NCBI RefSeq assembly: GCF_008065115.1
Contig: NZ_CP042913.1
Coordinates: 4,381,278-4,445,277, forward strand
DNA from: Bythopirellula goksoeyrii
GTDB lineage: Bacteria; Planctomycetota; Planctomycetia; Pirellulales; Lacipirellulaceae
Length of the DNA: 64,000 nt
Reading direction: 5' to 3'
This document shows positions 17,535-27,347 of this stretch, piece after piece (position 1 is the stretch's first letter; the number at the start of each line of letters is the position of its first letter). Made by a program: the position numbers and the translations under genes. The notes beneath the pieces were generated by a model. It had not been told where the DNA came from, made no database searches, and saw nothing but the letters and a program-made list of their open reading frames with translations.

Positions 17535-20500
17535 ATGGGTCTACGAAATAGGAAATTGGTCTTCGAAACCCTTGAGTCTCGGGAGATGCTTGCGGCAAAC
17601 CCTATCATCACCGAATTCATGGCGTCCAACAGCAATACGCTGGAAGATGGTGATGGCGCAACGCCCGATTGGATTGAGATCTATAACAAGGGAGATCAGG
17701 CCCTCGATCTCGCCGGGTATCGGTTAACCGACAACGCTACTGATACCAACAAATGGGTGTTTCCCAGCAACGTGCTTGGATCGGGTGACTTTCTGACCGT
17801 TTTTGCATCGGGAAACAATACACCTGATTCGGCAGGCAATTTTCATACAAACTTTTCCCTTTCGGCCGATGGCGAGTATTTGGCCCTCATCGATCCGTTT
17901 GGTAGTGTCGTTTCCGAGTTTGGCATGAATGGAATCGATTACCCAGCACAGATTTCAGATGTGTCTTATGGCTTGGCGATGGATACTACTCTCACCAACG
18001 CGGTCACCCCCGACAGTAGTGCTCGATACCTGATTCCATCCAATAGCGCTGTCGATTCAATTTGGATGGACCCTAGTTTCAACGACTTGAGTTGGCAGAT
18101 TGGAACAGCAAGTATTGGCTACGAGAATTCGCCTGCAGACTATGCGGGTCTTATCCAAACTTCGGTGCCCCAGGGGACAGCTTCCGTCTACGTGCGGATG
18201 TCTTTTGCGGTTCCCGACACAGATACCATCTTGGACAAGCTGCAGATGAAGTATGACGATGGGTTCATCGCATACATCAATGGCTTTCGAGTCGCTAGTG
18301 CAAATGCACCTGCCTTGGGAGCATACAACTCCGTCGCCACCGGCGATCACCCGGATGGGCTGGCGGTGGATTACGTCAACTTTGATCTAAGCCAATATTC
18401 TTCAACACTGAATGTCGGAGCCAATACGCTCGCTATCCACATGCTCAATACGAGTAGCGGCAGCTCAGACCTGCTTTCGGTCTCCAACCTGGTTCTCACC
18501 TCGGGCGGCGTGATCGAGCCAGTGGTGATAGGCAGTTTGGCCTCGCCGACACCCAATCTGCCGAATACCAATTTACGTGCTTCCGATGTTCAATTTTCAA
18601 GAGCGGGAGGGATTTTTGTAAACTCGTTCCAACTTAATATGACTGCCGCGCCCAATGAATCGATCCGCTACACCACCGATGGTACGAACCCCGACATCAA
18701 TTCACCGCTCTATACCGGAGCCTTTACGGTAAATTCGACCCAACAGATTCGAGCTCGCGCGTATGGCCCCGTGGGACAAGTTGGCAATAATAAAACCGAA
18801 ACCTTCGTCAAGGCCTCCTCGTCGGTAGGTAGTGTGACCTCGGATCTCCCGATCATCGTCCTGGAAAACTTGAACCGGGGAATCCCCGACCGAGAATTTC
18901 AGGACTCCACTCTGGCCTTGTATGAAGTCGATCCGAATACCGGACTAAGTTCCTTGGCAGCACCCGCCGATCTCACTTCCGTCATCGGCCAACATCGACG
19001 TGGAAAAAGCACCTTCGGCCAGCCGAAGTTAAATCTGCGAATCGAATTGCGCGACAACTTTGGTGAGGACCAGAGCGAATCGCTGCTTGGCATGCCTTCC
19101 GAGTCGGATTGGATTCTCTACGCACCATGGACCATTGATCGAACCATGGTGCGACACGCCTTAATCTACGATCTGAGTCGTCAGACCGGCACCTGGGCTC
19201 CGCGCACTCGATATGTCGATGTTTATTCCAACTACGATGGTGGTCAACTCACGGATAATGACTATGTGGGCACCTACGTTTTGATGGAGGTCATCAAGCG
19301 AGATTCTAATCGCGTTGACATCTCTGAGCTTACTCCCACACAAAACTCCGCGCCGGACATCAGTGGCGGCTACATTCTTCAGGTTGATGAACCCGAGCCG
19401 GATGACGCTAGTTGGGATTCCGCACGAAATTATCCTTCGGGGAACAGTCAATTCATCCATGTCGAACCAGAACGAATCGACATGACACAGGCCCAAGTCG
19501 ACTATATACGCAATTATATTGACGATTTTGAAGACGCACTTTTCGGCCCCAATTCCACAGATCCAAATCTAGGCTATCAAGCCTATTTTGACGCCGAAGC
19601 TGCCATTGATTTCCATCTGTTCAATGCTTTTTCAGGCAATCCCGACGCGTGGCGATTGAGCACTTATCTGACGAAGGACCGAGGCGGTAAGCTGGCCTAT
19701 GGACCACTTTGGGATTTCGATCGTGCGATGGGCCCCGATGAAGATGATCGAACCGAGGATCCCACCAAATGGATGGTGGATGAAGCCTATTTCTGGGTTA
19801 CTCAGTATTGGAACAAGCTCTTTCAGGACGCCAACTTTGAGCAACGTTGGGTCGACCGCTGGCAAGAACTTCGTCAAACCGTTTTTAGCGATGCCAATCT
19901 CCGGGCCACGCTTCAAAGCCATACTGATCAACTTACCCAGGCCCAAGCTCGCAATGCCGCCAGATGGGGCAGCGGCATCGCGCCCAACGGAGGGCCTCTG
20001 GCCGACCCAGGCCTGACTGGCTGGGAAGGTGAGATTAGCCATCTCGAAAATTGGTTGGTCCAGCGAGCGAACTGGATCGATACTCAGACTATATCACCGC
20101 CTACGCTTGGTCCTGAACCTGGCAACGTAGCTGTCAATACTCACGTAACTCTCTCTGCGCCGGGTGCAAATATCTACTACACGCTCGATGGAAGCGATCC
20201 ACGGGCCGATGGCGGGGGGATTAAACCTGGAGCCATGCTTTACAACGGCTCCATTCCAATTAGCCAAACTACTGAAATAACCGCTAGAGCAAAAGGCTCG
20301 GGCGATTTCTTCGGTGGTTGGAGTGGTCTGGTGAAGGGGCTCTATTCCATCGAAGTCCCCGCGGATGCAACTAATCTACGTATTACGGAACTGCAATATC
20401 ACCCAGCAAATCCGACGCCTGCAGAGCTCGCCATGGCCCCAGGGATCGAGGACAACGATTTCGAGTTTGTCGAATTGCATAACATAAGCAACGACACGAT

Positions 20501-21344
20501 CAGCCTCAATGGCGTGAGATTCATGGAAGGAGTATCGTTTGACTTTAGTACGTCGAATGTCACTACAATTGCACCAGGCGCTACGGTTGTAGTAGTCGAA
20601 AATGAAGCCGCATTTGATGCCCGTTATGGCAATGGGATGTTGATTGCAGGGAAATATACGAACGATTTCTCCAACGGTGGTGATCATGTTGTTCTTGTCG
20701 ATAGCAATGACCAGATTATCCATGACTTTACCTATTCCGATGATGCCCCTTGGCCAACGAGTCCTGATGGAGGTGGACCTTCTCTAGAAGTGATTGATAC
20801 CGCTGGAAATTACAATAGTCCGAGTAATTGGCGAGCGAGTTCCGGAAATGGTACGCCAGGGATGCAAACGGTGGGACAACCGGGCGATTATGATCAGGAC
20901 TTCGATGTGGATGGCGCCGACTTTCTAGCTTGGCTTCGGGGATATGGAACTTCCTACGATGGAAACCATCTTAGTGATTGGCAATCCCATTATGGCGAGA
21001 ACACGGCTACAGTCTCCGCGCTAATAGGGCTTACAGAAAACAACTCGCCGAATTACTCATCCGAGTTGAGCAGCGAAGCATCAATAGGTTCTCTTGGCTT
21101 TATCTCGCTGTCTATCGCCTCGCCCCTCTCCTCTGGCCCAGAAAAGGCAGAGCTTGAACATGCTGCCTCGGTCGATCTCGCAATTGAACAATTACAGCAG
21201 CCCGCCACATCCAATTTCTCGCTAGAGCAGGCGATGATTTCAGCCAACTCCGCACAATCCAAAGTCTTTGAGACCATAGATGACCGGCGAACTGACGACG
21301 AATTCTGGGACGCCGTTTTGGAGGAAGATTTTACAATCCTGTAA
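17535..21344 (+). CDS. CotH-kinase/lamin-tail multidomain secreted protein with dockerin-like motif
   Basis: 1269 residues. It starts with the LEPR motif LESREMLA, then a lamin-tail domain (ITEFMASNSNTLEDGDGATP), a chitobiase-type FN3-associated segment (IRYTTDGTNPDI, about 375-430), a CotH-kinase region (about 440-800; GKSTFGQPKLNLRIELRD, GGYILQVDE, GPLWDFDRAMG), another chitobiase-like segment (IYYTLDGSDP), a second lamin-tail domain (LRITELQYHPANPTP) and a dockerin-like motif (DYDQDFDVDGADFLAW). CotH proteins can be protein kinases; the exported role here is unknown. Its partners are VTC and DUF4956 genes directly downstream, a trio found together in many bacteria. The promoter with operator is at 17254-17281. 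Confidence 0.85.
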   Translation: MGLRNRKLVFETLESREMLAANPIITEFMASNSNTLEDGDGATPDWIEIYNKGDQALDLAGYRLTDNATDTNKWVFPSNVLGSGDFLTVFASGNNTPDSAGNFHTNFSLSADGEYLALIDPFGSVVSEFGMNGIDYPAQISDVSYGLAMDTTLTNAVTPDSSARYLIPSNSAVDSIWMDPSFNDLSWQIGTASIGYENSPADYAGLIQTSVPQGTASVYVRMSFAVPDTDTILDKLQMKYDDGFIAYINGFRVASANAPALGAYNSVATGDHPDGLAVDYVNFDLSQYSSTLNVGANTLAIHMLNTSSGSSDLLSVSNLVLTSGGVIEPVVIGSLASPTPNLPNTNLRASDVQFSRAGGIFVNSFQLNMTAAPNESIRYTTDGTNPDINSPLYTGAFTVNSTQQIRARAYGPVGQVGNNKTETFVKASSSVGSVTSDLPIIVLENLNRGIPDREFQDSTLALYEVDPNTGLSSLAAPADLTSVIGQHRRGKSTFGQPKLNLRIELRDNFGEDQSESLLGMPSESDWILYAPWTIDRTMVRHALIYDLSRQTGTWAPRTRYVDVYSNYDGGQLTDNDYVGTYVLMEVIKRDSNRVDISELTPTQNSAPDISGGYILQVDEPEPDDASWDSARNYPSGNSQFIHVEPERIDMTQAQVDYIRNYIDDFEDALFGPNSTDPNLGYQAYFDAEAAIDFHLFNAFSGNPDAWRLSTYLTKDRGGKLAYGPLWDFDRAMGPDEDDRTEDPTKWMVDEAYFWVTQYWNKLFQDANFEQRWVDRWQELRQTVFSDANLRATLQSHTDQLTQAQARNAARWGSGIAPNGGPLADPGLTGWEGEISHLENWLVQRANWIDTQTISPPTLGPEPGNVAVNTHVTLSAPGANIYYTLDGSDPRADGGGIKPGAMLYNGSIPISQTTEITARAKGSGDFFGGWSGLVKGLYSIEVPADATNLRITELQYHPANPTPAELAMAPGIEDNDFEFVELHNISNDTISLNGVRFMEGVSFDFSTSNVTTIAPGATVVVVENEAAFDARYGNGMLIAGKYTNDFSNGGDHVVLVDSNDQIIHDFTYSDDAPWPTSPDGGGPSLEVIDTAGNYNSPSNWRASSGNGTPGMQTVGQPGDYDQDFDVDGADFLAWLRGYGTSYDGNHLSDWQSHYGENTATVSALIGLTENNSPNYSSELSSEASIGSLGFISLSIASPLSSGPEKAELEHAASVDLAIEQLQQPATSNFSLEQAMISANSAQSKVFETIDDRRTDDEFWDAVLEEDFTIL

Positions 21345-21482
21345 CTCGCTTGAGCAGAGGACTGATTAGCATTGGATCGAGGTTGCAAATAGCCTTGCGT
21401 TGCACAGATTTCCGAGTCATTGTTTGGCCTAGAGAAATTGGAGCTTTTTGCTGGAACTGAGAGACATTGCACCTACCTACAG

Positions 21483-22226
21483 ATGCCCATTGTCCAAAAA
21501 ACATTGAATACCATGGATCCGATCAGCCTCGCTGAGATGGACTCCCATGCGTTAATGAATCGCATTGATACCAAGTATGTTCTGGGCATTGCCCATCTGC
21601 CTGAGCTATTGGAGAGCATCAGGTATTCCTACCGTGTGCTGTGCATCGAAGCCGTTCGGCTTTCTCCCTACAGTACGCTGTACTTTGACACACCCGGTCA
21701 TGAGTGTTATCGGCAACATCATAATGGAAAGCTAAACCGACACAAATTCAGGATTCGCCAATATCAATCGTCAGGGACATGTTTCCTGGAGGTGAAGGCG
21801 AAGAATAACAAAGGCCGGACCAAGAAACAGCGAATTGCAATTGACAGATTTGAAGAATCACTTTCTCCCTCGTCGCGCAGTTTTATCGAAGCAGTTACCG
21901 GATATTTTCCCGAGCTGATCCCCCAACTATGGAGCTCCTTCTCCCGAATCACACTGGTCAATCGCAATCAACCTGAACGTGTTACCCTCGATCTTGATCT
22001 TGCATTCAGTGATGGCGATACACGGCGCAGCATGCCTAATATCATCATTGCAGAAGTCAAACAGGAGTTCGACGATCGCCGCTCACCGATGCGAGAGCAT
22101 CTACGCCGACACCATGTTCGGCAGATGCGAGTGAGTAAATACTGCCTGGGTACGGTACTTCTCAAGCCCCATTTGAAATGCAATCTCTTTAAATCCAAGC
22201 TCCACTCGATTAGCAAAATTGCCTGA
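21483..22226 (+). CDS. VTC-domain protein (polyphosphate polymerase-like)
   Basis: The frame is open from a TTG at 21420, but the ATG at 21483 yields the typical start (MPIVQKTLNTMDPISLAEMD). The 247-residue protein shows the VTC/triphosphate-tunnel pattern: MNRIDTKYVLG with the catalytic-type Lys, LYFDTPGHECYRQHHNG, KFRIRQYQSSGTCFLEVKAK (basic and acidic strands of the tunnel) and IIIAEVKQEFDD near the end. In yeast the VTC4 domain makes polyphosphate; bacterial homologues beside CotH are not well characterised. It lies 138 bp after the CotH gene and overlaps or nearly touches the DUF4956 gene, so the three are probably one operon. Confidence 0.85.
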   Translation: MPIVQKTLNTMDPISLAEMDSHALMNRIDTKYVLGIAHLPELLESIRYSYRVLCIEAVRLSPYSTLYFDTPGHECYRQHHNGKLNRHKFRIRQYQSSGTCFLEVKAKNNKGRTKKQRIAIDRFEESLSPSSRSFIEAVTGYFPELIPQLWSSFSRITLVNRNQPERVTLDLDLAFSDGDTRRSMPNIIIAEVKQEFDDRRSPMREHLRRHHVRQMRVSKYCLGTVLLKPHLKCNLFKSKLHSISKIA

Positions 22227-22239
22227 ACTAGAAGTAAAT

Positions 22240-22932
22240 ATGAACGACGCATCGTTATCCCGTGCTGAAATAAATATAGAATACCTTGATGTTCCGTACT
22301 TCGACGACGATATCTTCAAGTTGCTCTTTCGATACTTGCTCAACTTCGTTGTGGTGACGGTAATCGTACGATTCGTTTACTACAAACATTCAAACAATAA
22401 AGACTGCCTATTCACCTTCTTCATGATCAACACGATGGTCTTCTTCATTTGCTTTACGCTAAAGAAGTTCGATCTGGGATTGGGGATGGCTTTGGGCCTT
22501 TTCGCAATCTTTGGCATCCTGAGATACCGTACCAGCACGATTCCCATCAAGGAAATGACTTATCTCTTCATGGTCATCGGAGTGGGTGTGGTCAACTCGC
22601 TTGCCAACAAGAAAATGAGCTATATGGAATTGGCATTTACCAACCTCACCGTCATGGGCTTGGCTGCTGTGTTGGAAAACATATCCTTATTCAAGAGTGA
22701 AATGCGAGAAACGATTGTTTATGAGAAGGTGGATCTCATCCGACCTGAGAATCACGCTGAGCTAGTGGCCGATCTTGAGAAGAGAACTGGTTTGAAACTA
22801 AGCCGCCTCGAATTGGGGGAAATAAACTTCTTGCGCGACACGGTTTCTATCGACCTGTATTATTATCCGCACGAACAAGCCCGACCACGGGAAGACTGTA
22901 TCGAAGTCACCATGAGAACCCCGAGAGAATAA
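22240..22932 (+). CDS. DUF4956 membrane protein
   Basis: About 230 residues. Four hydrophobic segments are visible (LNFVVVTVIVRFVYY, CLFTFFMINTMVFFICF, GLGMALGLFAIFGILRYR, TYLFMVIGVGVVNSL), followed by a cytoplasmic C-terminal domain of about 90 residues. This matches the DUF4956 family, which is repeatedly found next to VTC-domain and CotH genes. ATG at 22240 is preferred; a TTG at 22219 in frame would overlap the VTC stop codon. Possible role: membrane partner of the VTC protein. No biochemical function is known to me. Confidence 0.83.
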   Translation: MNDASLSRAEINIEYLDVPYFDDDIFKLLFRYLLNFVVVTVIVRFVYYKHSNNKDCLFTFFMINTMVFFICFTLKKFDLGLGMALGLFAIFGILRYRTSTIPIKEMTYLFMVIGVGVVNSLANKKMSYMELAFTNLTVMGLAAVLENISLFKSEMRETIVYEKVDLIRPENHAELVADLEKRTGLKLSRLELGEINFLRDTVSIDLYYYPHEQARPREDCIEVTMRTPRE

Positions 22933-23326
22933 CCCGAAACACAGGTGCTCAATGGCAATACAGACGGCTGTTTTTGTTGACATCTACACATGGTCCAAAC
23001 CTGGTGTAGTTCCAATTGAATGAAATTGCAGTCGAATCGGTAAAAATTGGCTATTTCCCTGAGAATCCCCCTGAAAAATATTGACAAGCAGACCAATATT
23101 GGTATAGTGGGACTTGTTCATTGCTTCTTCACTACTTATACATGTACTTTTCGACGAGATCCTGGGCTGACGGTTAGCTAGGAATATTAAGACTTTTCGT
23201 GCTGATTAGTTCGACGTGATTTGCCAAAAAATAGTCGACGTGCGAGGAATTCTGTAGTTGACGTAGCACTATTGGTTTAGTGTCAAACGAACTACTTTTT
23301 TACTTTTTTGCGAGGGAGATGAGCTC
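22933..23326. other. Intergenic leader region of the first PEP-CTERM gene
   Basis: It contains the operator-bearing promoter at 23081-23108 and then a leader of about 210 nt. Just before the ATG is a strong purine-rich ribosome binding site (GAGGGAGATG) preceded by two T-runs. The same TTTTTT...GAGGGAGATG block precedes the paralogous gene at 33058, so the leaders are homologous as well. Confidence 0.6.
23081..23108 (+). promoter_or_regulatory. Promoter with embedded operator, PEP-CTERM gene 1
   Basis: -35 TTGACA (23081-23086), 16-base spacer, -10 TATAGT (23103-23108). The spacer carries GACCAATATTGGTA (23091-23104), with a perfect 12-bp core palindrome ACCAATATTGGT. Strong consensus elements plus a palindrome between them point to a strong promoter under repression. 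Confidence 0.78.
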
Positions 23327-24226
23327 ATGAAAAGAGCAAGTTTATTGAGTTTAGTGGCCGTCTTGGTGATGGCTGGCCAATTGACCGCCGCAGACATTCG
23401 TTACCAGACGAGTGGCGACTGGTTTGCTACTGTGGCTGTAGATGGATTCGGCTGGCAGGCCCCCGGTCTGCCTGGCGTTAACGATAACGCCCGATTTAAT
23501 TGGGGCGGCAACACGGTTACGCTAGCCGGCGCTGCTCCAGATGTTAGGAGCCTTCAAATAGGCGTGGATGAGAGCGGTACACTGGAGGTCAATAACGGTG
23601 GAGTAATTTCCACCACCACCAGCACAGGAAATGGAGATGTGCTTGCTGGAAACAACAATGCCAACGCTACTGGCACGCTGACCGTTAACGATGGTGGAAC
23701 TGTGAATGTCGGCAGAATTCTGTGGGCGGCAAACAACAACTCTACCGGTTTTATCAATATCAACACTGGTGGAGTTGTTAACGTTGCGAGCCATCTGTGG
23801 TGGGGAGTTACTGGAACCGCTACCGTAAACATCAGTGGAACTCTCCAACAAAATGGTGGTATTCTCGGACTGGGCACGAGTAACGCTTCTACTGCCTCTG
23901 GCGGTACTGCCACAGTAAGTATTTTGGACGGCGGGCTTATGGCGCTGAACAATATTTCCGGAAATCCGGGTTTGCCCTCAATTCAGGCTGGATCGAGCAT
24001 AGATATTAGCGGCTCCGGTCAATTGACCCTTCCTGGTGATTTTGAGGGCCTGCTGAATGAGTACGCAAACGCAGGCAAGATTGTTGGTGATGGTGGATCG
24101 ACTGCACTGACGATCAACCAGACTAAGAACCCTGGCTTCACCACAGCTTACATCGTCCCAGAGCCTGCAACCTTGCTACTGCTGGGCCTAAGCCTTGGAG
24201 GAATCTTGATCAGCAAGCGCCGCTAA
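23327..24226 (+). CDS. PEP-CTERM surface protein with beta-repeat (paralogue 1)
   Basis: A 299-residue exported protein: signal peptide (LLSLVAVLVMAGQLTAAD), then a repetitive Gly/Asn/Thr-rich body of short beta repeats (NGGVISTT, DGGTVNVGRILW, TGGVVNVASHLWWGV, ISGTLQQNGGILGLG), and a C-terminal PEP-CTERM signal (VPEPATLLLLGLSLGG then KRR). The repeats suggest a right-handed beta-helix like autotransporter passengers or glycan-binding surface proteins. PEP-CTERM proteins are processed by exosortase, which is not in this window. Paralogue at 33058-34155 shares the whole body. It lies alone behind a strong operator-controlled promoter and before a clear terminator. Confidence 0.85.
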   Translation: MKRASLLSLVAVLVMAGQLTAADIRYQTSGDWFATVAVDGFGWQAPGLPGVNDNARFNWGGNTVTLAGAAPDVRSLQIGVDESGTLEVNNGGVISTTTSTGNGDVLAGNNNANATGTLTVNDGGTVNVGRILWAANNNSTGFININTGGVVNVASHLWWGVTGTATVNISGTLQQNGGILGLGTSNASTASGGTATVSILDGGLMALNNISGNPGLPSIQAGSSIDISGSGQLTLPGDFEGLLNEYANAGKIVGDGGSTALTINQTKNPGFTTAYIVPEPATLLLLGLSLGGILISKRR

Positions 24227-24272
24227 TCGAGAGTGGTTCCTTGGACGTGGCCAAGCCATAGTCTGAAAATCG

Positions 24273-24313
24273 GGTTGAACTAAGCTATGGCGTGGCTTAG
24301 TTCAACCTTTTTT
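24273..24313 (+). terminator. Rho-independent terminator after PEP-CTERM gene 1
   Basis: A perfect 13-bp stem GGTTGAACTAAGC / GCTTAGTTCAACC with a 9-nt loop, followed by six T. Upstream, GCCAAGCCATAG (24250-24261) is complementary, with one mismatch, to CTATGGCGTGGC (24285-24296) in the loop and 3' arm, so an alternative hairpin competing with the terminator can be drawn. Confidence 0.9.
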
Positions 24314-24470
24314 CTTCCTCAGCTTTCTCTGCGAGCAATTTCTGGCGAGTCAGCATGATTGATTCACTGGCTTATCAAGTGCACCTTACAACTAGCAGTC
24401 GTCGAATGAAGCTCCAGGAAAAGTTTCAGGTTACTGGCTGAATAATATTTGGCATAACGGAGTACACACC

Positions 24471-25556
24471 ATGAGACGTCGTGACTTCCTCTATCGTACA
24501 ACAGCACTCCTGGCAGCGACTGTCATTCCGAGCCGATTTCTGGCCGCCAACTCCGGTAAGACTTTGAGAGTGCCACTTGGGCTGGACGGTTACTCGCTGA
24601 GGGGAATGAAGTGGAAGGCGACTTCGCTGATCAAGTTTGCCGCCGAGCAGAAGCTTGATGCTGTACTACTCAATGGCCTGAACTATTTCAAAAGCCTCGA
24701 AGACTCGCACCTGCTAAGCCTAAAGGAGTTAGCAAATAAGGCCAATATGCGGATCTATGTTGGTGCTGGAGGAATATGTGAAAGGTCGGCCTCCTTCTCA
24801 AATGAACATGGCGATGCCAAGATGCTGCTCGCGAAAGGTATTCATGTCGCCAAGACGGTTGGTTCACCTGTCGTCAACGTCCGAATTGGAAGCATCAACG
24901 ACCGCTACAGCGAAGGGGGTATCGAATCCCGAATCGCCGAATCCATCAAGGTACTCAAAGCACTCAAGAGCCGCGCTCTGGACGCGGGTGTAAAATTCGG
25001 CTTCGAAAACCACGCGGGCGACCTGCGGTCAGAAGAAGTACTGGCTCTGATTCAGGAAGTTGGCACCGATGTATGCGGCTCGATGTTGGACCCTGGCAAC
25101 GCGCTGTGGTCCATGGAAGATCCGATGCAGCACGTTCAGACGCTGGGCCCCTACGCGGTCTGCAGCAGCATTCGTGACTATACGGTGTGGCAGTCCGCAG
25201 AGGGCGCTACGTTTCAATGGACCGCCATCGGCGAGGGTTTGATGGACGCTCCAGCGTATGTCAATCACCTGGCAACCCAGTGCCCTGGGGTGCCGCTTTT
25301 CGTTGAAACCATTTCTAATAGTCAACGTCCGATCCCGTATCTGGAAGACGAATTCTGGGAAGGCTTCCCCAACCTCAAGGCGAAAGGAATCATCGGCTTC
25401 TTGAGGCTGTGTCGTCAGGGGCACGCAATGGACGTTGATAAACCTGAAGCTGGCGCTGACCAAGACGAATTCGATCAACAACATCAACGATCGCAATTCT
25501 TGAAGAGTATCGCGTACTTGCGAAAACACTGTGATGCGGGATTAGCGCAACCATGA
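24471..25556 (+). CDS. Tat-exported sugar phosphate isomerase/epimerase-like TIM-barrel protein
   Basis: 361 residues beginning with a twin-arginine signal (MRRRDFLYRTTALLAATVIP, cleavage near LAANS). The rest resembles the xylose-isomerase-like/AP endonuclease 2 TIM barrel: LDAVLLNGL, VVNVRIGS, VKFGFENHAGDL, GSMLDPGNALWSMEDP and PLFVETISN supply the usual acidic metal ligands. Exported members of this family are very common in planctomycetes and are thought to act on sugars, but exact reactions are rarely known. It stands alone between a terminator upstream and the convergent sulfatase gene downstream. Confidence 0.8.
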   Translation: MRRRDFLYRTTALLAATVIPSRFLAANSGKTLRVPLGLDGYSLRGMKWKATSLIKFAAEQKLDAVLLNGLNYFKSLEDSHLLSLKELANKANMRIYVGAGGICERSASFSNEHGDAKMLLAKGIHVAKTVGSPVVNVRIGSINDRYSEGGIESRIAESIKVLKALKSRALDAGVKFGFENHAGDLRSEEVLALIQEVGTDVCGSMLDPGNALWSMEDPMQHVQTLGPYAVCSSIRDYTVWQSAEGATFQWTAIGEGLMDAPAYVNHLATQCPGVPLFVETISNSQRPIPYLEDEFWEGFPNLKAKGIIGFLRLCRQGHAMDVDKPEAGADQDEFDQQHQRSQFLKSIAYLRKHCDAGLAQP

Positions 25557-25784
25557 CTGGCGCTACCTAATTACAACCTTCGGCATAAGGATCGCATGTG
25601 TTTTCCTCCATCACCCGTCGTGATGCCCTCAAGAAATCTTCCTGGACTCTCCCGAGACAAACGCAATCCTAACACGGGATTATCGAGCCGAGTCTCTCTC
25701 GTCGACTGCCGATCGCGTCTAGAAATCTGCCCCAACAACCTTGAAATCATTCTGCTCCGACAGTAGCAGTGAATCTGGCAATAC

Positions 25785-27293
25785 TTATGGAGCGGCTCGC
25801 TTCTTGGGGGCCCAATCAAAGTCTTCTCCCTTGATCACGAGCTTGATTTCACCTCTGTTCGGACCGGGTGTTGCAAATGCCTGCGGAGCGGCCGCTTGCA
25901 GCTCTCTCTTGATGTGCTTGTATTCTGGATGCAACGCCAAGTTGTCCCATTCGTTCGGGTCCTGCTTTACGTGATAGAGCTCTTCGGCATCATCCGCATA
26001 GTGGATGTAGCGCCAATCTTGATTCATCATGGCATATTCTCCCGGTTTCATCCCCGGCAGCAGAATGTCGCGGTCCTTCGCCAACGCCGGATCCTTCAAC
26101 ACCGGCGCCAGTGAGACGCCGTCGCGAGACATCCCATCCGGCACGGCACACAACTGGATCAGTGTAGGAAACATATCCATCAGACTGACTGTCGCATTCA
26201 CCTCGACCCCTCGAGTAATGCCAGGACCCGACCAGATGAACGGCACATTTGAAGTGCGCTCCCAGAGTGTGTGCTTTCCCCAGTCAAATTTCTCGCCGTG
26301 GTGATAGCCATGGTCGCTCCATAGCACTACGATCGTGTTGTCAGCATTTGGCCCCGACTCGATCGCATCGAGCAACCGCCCCAGCATTGCATCAGCGTAG
26401 GAGATGCATGCAAGATAACCAAGTATTGCATCATCAACCGCCCCCAGCCTTTCCAAGCGTTTGTGATGAGCGGCGCGTGCCTCTTTCGCCTTGCGTATCT
26501 TTGGCGGTAAGTCCTCCAGATCGTCGGTCCGAGAAGGAGGCAATTCGATTTTGTCGGGATCATAGAGATCAAAATACTTTTCTGGAGCATAATTAGGGAA
26601 ATGTGGGGCGTAGAGTCCGACTGCCACGAATACCGGCCTGTTATGTTTCTTCCTCAATAGATCACAAGCCCACTCAGTGCGAATGGTGTCGGCCATCTTC
26701 TCCTCATCTTCATTGAGTACTTTGCCCCACTCCAAGAAGAATTCATTTGCTGGCTTTCGGTCGTGATTGAAAATGCTGTTAGGGTAGGGAATTGGTAAAG
26801 CGGGGTCATCCACAGTCCAGCTCTCGAGGGGCCAGCCTCTGTTCTTCTGCTCCTCGTTGCGCAGAAAGAACTCATCCCAACCTCGCCGATCGACGAATCC
26901 AGCCGGATGGTGAAACAGCTTTCCTGCACCAAACGTTGCGTAGCCGCCTTCTTGCAGAACTTTCTGCAGCGGGATGATCTCCGGATGATCGTGGAAATAG
27001 ACCTGTGTTGTGTAGCATCCCGTGGTGCTGGCATGTCGTCCCGTGAAGATGGCAGACCGCGATGGCGCGCAGAAGACTCCAGCCGTGTGGGCATTAACGA
27101 AGTTGACGCCCGATCTCGCCAGACGATCCATATTCGGCGTAACAGCTTGTTCGTGGCCCAACGCCCCGACCCAATCGTTCATATCGTCCAACGCGAAAAA
27201 AAGCACGTTCGGTTTCGAATCTTCGGCAGATGCCGACACGGAAACCGCAAACAGAAGTTGGATACGAATCAGGGTTTGAAAAAGCTCATTCAT
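25785..27293 (-). CDS. Secreted sulfatase (iduronate-2-sulfatase-like, family S1)
   Basis: 502 residues with a signal peptide (LFAVSVSASAED), FFALDDMNDWVGALGHEQ as the first metal site and FCAPSRSAIFTGRHAS as the formylglycine motif, Cys at residue 75. GLYAPHFPNYAPEKY and LWSDHGYHHGEKFDWGKH supply further active-site His/Asp/Lys. All key residues are present, so an active sulfate-ester hydrolase is likely. It follows the sulfatase-GH fusion on the same strand with 54 bp between them, forming a two-gene unit; its stop is 228 bp from the convergent isomerase. Confidence 0.92.
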   Translation of the reverse strand: MNELFQTLIRIQLLFAVSVSASAEDSKPNVLFFALDDMNDWVGALGHEQAVTPNMDRLARSGVNFVNAHTAGVFCAPSRSAIFTGRHASTTGCYTTQVYFHDHPEIIPLQKVLQEGGYATFGAGKLFHHPAGFVDRRGWDEFFLRNEEQKNRGWPLESWTVDDPALPIPYPNSIFNHDRKPANEFFLEWGKVLNEDEEKMADTIRTEWACDLLRKKHNRPVFVAVGLYAPHFPNYAPEKYFDLYDPDKIELPPSRTDDLEDLPPKIRKAKEARAAHHKRLERLGAVDDAILGYLACISYADAMLGRLLDAIESGPNADNTIVVLWSDHGYHHGEKFDWGKHTLWERTSNVPFIWSGPGITRGVEVNATVSLMDMFPTLIQLCAVPDGMSRDGVSLAPVLKDPALAKDRDILLPGMKPGEYAMMNQDWRYIHYADDAEELYHVKQDPNEWDNLALHPEYKHIKRELQAAAPQAFATPGPNRGEIKLVIKGEDFDWAPKKRAAP

Positions 27294-27347
27294 GAGTGCA
27301 TTGACTTTCGACGAGTGTGCAGTTCTGAAAAAATGTCAAAGAGCAAT

